A stretch of DNA of 8,491 nt from Hyphomicrobiales bacterium (lineage in GTDB: Bacteria > Pseudomonadota > Alphaproteobacteria > Rhizobiales > Aestuariivirgaceae). The notes beneath the pieces are model-generated. The model searched no databases. It saw only the letters and a program-made list of their open reading frames with translations, and was not told where the DNA came from. Made by a program: the position numbers and the translations under genes. The stretch's first letter is position 1; the number at the start of each line of letters is the position of its first letter. Positions 6,517 through 8,491 of the stretch are shown here, in pieces. The stretch covers positions 1 through 8,491 of the forward strand of contig JAIBJH010000103.1 of assembly GCA_020029455.1 (NCBI GenBank), written 5' to 3'.

Positions 6517-7707
6517 CTATTTCAACAGGGCCTGTGCTGCTGCGGGTAGCGGGCCATAATCCTTGTCCTGCAGAAATTGCGCCAAGCCCCTGGGGAACGG
6601 GATGGGCTTCAGGTTTTCGAACGGGCAGTCCTCAACCTTTTGGCCGCTGGTGCATTCCTGGGGGCCGAAGGAGTTGTCGGTCTCGAAATTTTTCTCCATC
6701 TTGGACCAAGCTTCTTCACCTTCGCCTAAAATATTCTTGTTCGCCACCCAGGCCGCAAGGAAGCCGTTGGCCTTCCAAATCTCGGGATGAAGCTTGGCAT
6801 TGAAGTCGAGCCACGCCAGCTGCTGTTTCAGAAAAGGCCGCATGGCAGGCGTGTTGGTGATGTCGGAAATGCCGCCGCCACGCAGCTGGTTGTAGCGCTG
6901 GACGCTGAAAGACCCCGCATAGGATTCGAAGGCATAGAGGAAACTGTTATCCACGTTCACCATTTCCAAGGTGCCGTCGCCATCAACATCCTCGTAACTA
7001 TAGCCGCCACCATCCAGCATCTGGCCTTCAATCATGGTCCATGAGGCCGCGCCCTTGGGCTTGGTGATGATCCAGGTCATGGTGCAGCAGTGTGCGCCGC
7101 CGGTGAAGCGCGTCACCACCACCTGCGGATCATCGGTTGTGGGATCAAGGCGCAGCAGGCCCGCATTGCTGCCGGTGATGGCGAAATCCGCAGGCGTTGA
7201 AAATGTGAAAGTTGTCTGCCCATTCTGCGTGCTCTTGATTGCAGTCGGCCCGGGATTGTCTTCATCACCGGACACAGTGACGTCCACACTCAGGTTTCCG
7301 GACGAGAAATGCGCCGGCTTGTTAGGGGCATATTCAGAAAGAGGCCCGCTTGAACCATCTAAAGGTACTTGATACCAGACCTGTTCCAGATACTTGCTGC
7401 CAGAGGAAAGCAAAGCATCCTTCGGAAGGTCTTCCGCCAGGTTCGGCTCCATTGCCTTCACCTGATCAACTGTCTCTGCCTTGAAAGGTCCCAGCACAAC
7501 CGCGAGCCAGCCTTCCTTCGCCGCCATGACGCGGGCGCCCTTCCATGCATAGTAATTCGCAATGCCTTTCGCCGTGTCGATGTCTTTGGTTGAGGCAACA
7601 GCGAGCCACTTTTCCTGAGGTTGAAGAACTGGAACAGGGGCGCTCCAGCTCGTCGCAACTACAGCCTGAAGCAAGCAGCATAGAGTAAATATTCTTATTC
7701 GTTTCAT
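6517..7707 (-). CDS. Exported protein of unknown function with SPOR-like N-terminal region and DxDGDG motif
   Basis: I do not recognise a characterised family for this 396-residue protein. Residues 1-23 look like a Sec signal peptide (MKRIR, a hydrophobic core, then WSA before PVP). Residues about 34-90 (WLAVASTKDIDTAKGIA, then GWLAVVLGPF) resemble a SPOR-type repeat fold by pattern: two similar WLAV strands around a helix, as in peptidoglycan-binding SPOR domains. The middle has a TGGAHCCTMTW stretch (202-212) and DVDGDGTLEM (240-249), a calcium-loop-like motif common in VCBS/FG-GAP-style extracellular proteins. C352 and C361 could form a disulfide in the periplasm. The ATG follows GGGAG with an 8-nt spacer, supporting this start. 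It diverges from the TadG-like gene across 130 bp and sits 53 bp upstream of pccA in the same direction. Export is fairly sure; the SPOR call is tentative. Confidence 0.8.
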   Translation of the reverse strand: MKRIRIFTLCCLLQAVVATSWSAPVPVLQPQEKWLAVASTKDIDTAKGIANYYAWKGARVMAAKEGWLAVVLGPFKAETVDQVKAMEPNLAEDLPKDALLSSGSKYLEQVWYQVPLDGSSGPLSEYAPNKPAHFSSGNLSVDVTVSGDEDNPGPTAIKSTQNGQTTFTFSTPADFAITGSNAGLLRLDPTTDDPQVVVTRFTGGAHCCTMTWIITKPKGAASWTMIEGQMLDGGGYSYEDVDGDGTLEMVNVDNSFLYAFESYAGSFSVQRYNQLRGGGISDITNTPAMRPFLKQQLAWLDFNAKLHPEIWKANGFLAAWVANKNILGEGEEAWSKMEKNFETDNSFGPQECTSGQKVEDCPFENLKPIPFPRGLAQFLQDKDYGPLPAAAQALLK

Positions 7708-7837
7708 GGTCGATCTCCCATCGCATGTGCCTTCAATTTGGGCAACTGCCGGCAGTTAAGAATTGCAGAGAACGAGTCATCGCTCTTTAAGAGGTTGCCC
7801 GTATCCAAAATTTGTCTACTTCAAACGCGAGCGGGTA
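7708..7837. promoter_or_regulatory. Divergent intergenic region with nested dyad symmetries
   Basis: This is the longest clear intergenic gap between two confident genes, and it must hold the promoters of the exported-protein gene (minus) and the TadG-like gene (plus). A perfect 14-bp palindrome, AACTGCCGGCAGTT, spans 7744-7757. GGGCAAC at 7740-7746 has its inverted copy GTTGCCC at 7794-7800, and CTCTT-T-AAGAG lies at 7783-7793. A weak plus-strand promoter match is TTGCAG (7763-7768) with TTTAAG (7786-7791), spacing 17. The palindrome would sit just upstream of that -35, a usual place for a regulator. The GGGAG ribosome binding site of the exported-protein gene is at its left end. Operator function is inference from symmetry and position. 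Confidence 0.5.
7744..7757. promoter_or_regulatory. Perfect 14-bp palindrome, candidate operator
   Basis: AACTGCC is followed directly by its reverse complement GGCAGTT with no spacer. It lies centrally between two divergent genes, about 43 bp from the ATG of the minus-strand gene and about 80 bp from the plus-strand ATG, so a dimeric regulator bound here could act on both. No regulator gene is in the window to pair with it. Confidence 0.35.
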
Positions 7838-8491
7838 ATGACACACGACTTCTGGCACTATCTCAAGACCAACGCCGGCAATACCTCAGTGATCGCCGCG
7901 ATCGCGGCAATCCCCCTGTTCGCCGCTGCTGGTGTGGCGGTTGATTATATTCGCCAGGGGCAAGCCCTTGCCACACTGCAGGCCGCCGTTGACGCCGCCG
8001 CTCTTGCGGGTGCTGCCGCGGACAGCGGCTACGTGGAGGCTGCGGAAAAATTCTTTGATGCAAATGTCGACGAGAGCAAGTTTCTGACTGTTTCCAGGGA
8101 ATGCGGCGATACGGGCACTGTTGAAGTGCGCTGCGATGCCGACGCAACAATTCGCTCCACCTATACAAGTTTATTCGGTTTTGACGATCTCCAAATCACA
8201 GCTACCGCCACCGCCGTGGCAAGCCCTGGCGAACCGGTGAGCAGCGCCTGCATCATGACGCTTGCACCGTCAGCGGCGCAGTCCTTCCTGGTCAACAGTG
8301 GCGCGAATGTAGAAGCGGACGGATGTGAAGTTCACGTCAAGTCGAAAGCCAATCCCGCCGCAATCTTCAATTCTGGCACAACCATCAAGACCGACAAGAT
8401 CTGCATCGAGGGATCCCAGATCATCGACAATGGCGGCACGCACCCAAATCTGCAAAAACCTTGCAGCACGGCTAAAGATCCCTTCGCTGGC
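7838..8491 (+). CDS. TadE/TadG-like Flp pilus-assembly protein, partial (3' end beyond window)
   Basis: The frame is open from the ATG at 7838 to the window's last base (218 codons), with no stop, so the C-terminal part is missing. The N terminus has the arrangement typical of the TadE/TadG-like N-terminal domain: a short charged leader (1-16), one hydrophobic segment (about 17-37, SVIAAIAAIPLFAAAGVAVDYI), then the amphipathic stretch QALATLQAAVDAAALAGA. The rest would be outside the membrane and has six cysteines (89, 99, 138, 163, 189, 209); ACIMTLAPSA at 137-146 and CSTAKDPFAG at 209-218 recall TadG-type proteins. Full-length members usually continue for a few hundred residues, often with a von Willebrand A-like part. 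It probably helps assemble or anchor tight-adherence pili, but no other tad gene is in view, so it may be a stand-alone paralogue. The ribosome binding site is weak (GAGCGGG, two bases from the ATG), yet no better start exists upstream. Confidence 0.85.
   Translation, partial: MTHDFWHYLKTNAGNTSVIAAIAAIPLFAAAGVAVDYIRQGQALATLQAAVDAAALAGAAADSGYVEAAEKFFDANVDESKFLTVSRECGDTGTVEVRCDADATIRSTYTSLFGFDDLQITATATAVASPGEPVSSACIMTLAPSAAQSFLVNSGANVEADGCEVHVKSKANPAAIFNSGTTIKTDKICIEGSQIIDNGGTHPNLQKPCSTAKDPFAG

Noticed and set aside
1..8491. CRISPR array, tRNA/rRNA genes, insertion sequence or defence operon
   Set aside because: No regularly spaced direct repeats, no tRNA-like T-arm or cloverleaf, no transposase or integrase motif and no defence-family protein was seen on either strand.

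Overview
The window looks like chromosomal DNA from a GC-rich alphaproteobacterium, most likely of the order Hyphomicrobiales (Rhizobiales). The octanoyltransferase LipB has the alphaproteobacterial form of the protein, the PccA-type carboxylase is typical of the class, and a TadG-like Flp pilus protein and a roughly 100-bp palindromic intergenic repeat are both common there. The order-level call is inference; no rRNA or other phylogenetic marker is present. Most genes are housekeeping or widespread families. No phage, integrase, transposase, CRISPR or defence gene is visible.

Layout. Positions 1-362 carry no secure gene, only a possible 60-residue ORF with a good Shine-Dalgarno and several hairpins, two with GNRA loops and one resembling a terminator. 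From 363 to 3673 on the minus strand lies a two-gene unit: a very large DUF2339 multi-pass membrane protein and, overlapping it by ATGA, a small-molecule O-methyltransferase. Divergent from it, with only 57 bp between the ATGs, is lipB (3731-4450, plus strand). lipB converges on a propionyl/acetyl-CoA carboxylase alpha subunit (4505-6463, minus strand). The gap between them is filled by a 104-bp palindromic element (4400-4503) that also encodes the last 16 residues of LipB.

Upstream of the carboxylase gene on the same strand, 53 bp away, is a gene for an exported protein (6517-7707) with an N-terminal SPOR-like region and a DxDGDG motif; I do not recognise its function. A 130-bp divergent intergenic region rich in dyad symmetry (7708-7837) separates it from a TadE/TadG-like pilus-assembly protein that runs off the right edge (7838-8491).

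How the genes work together. LipB starts protein lipoylation, and PccA carries the biotin carboxylase and biotin carrier steps of acyl-CoA carboxylation, so both serve acyl-CoA and central carbon metabolism. Their adjacency is convergent and does not imply co-regulation. The DUF2339/methyltransferase pair is probably translationally coupled, but its shared role is unknown. I found no clear new multi-gene system. The best leads are the four-arm repeat that extends lipB, the structured left edge, and the uncharacterised exported protein with its palindromic divergent promoter region.
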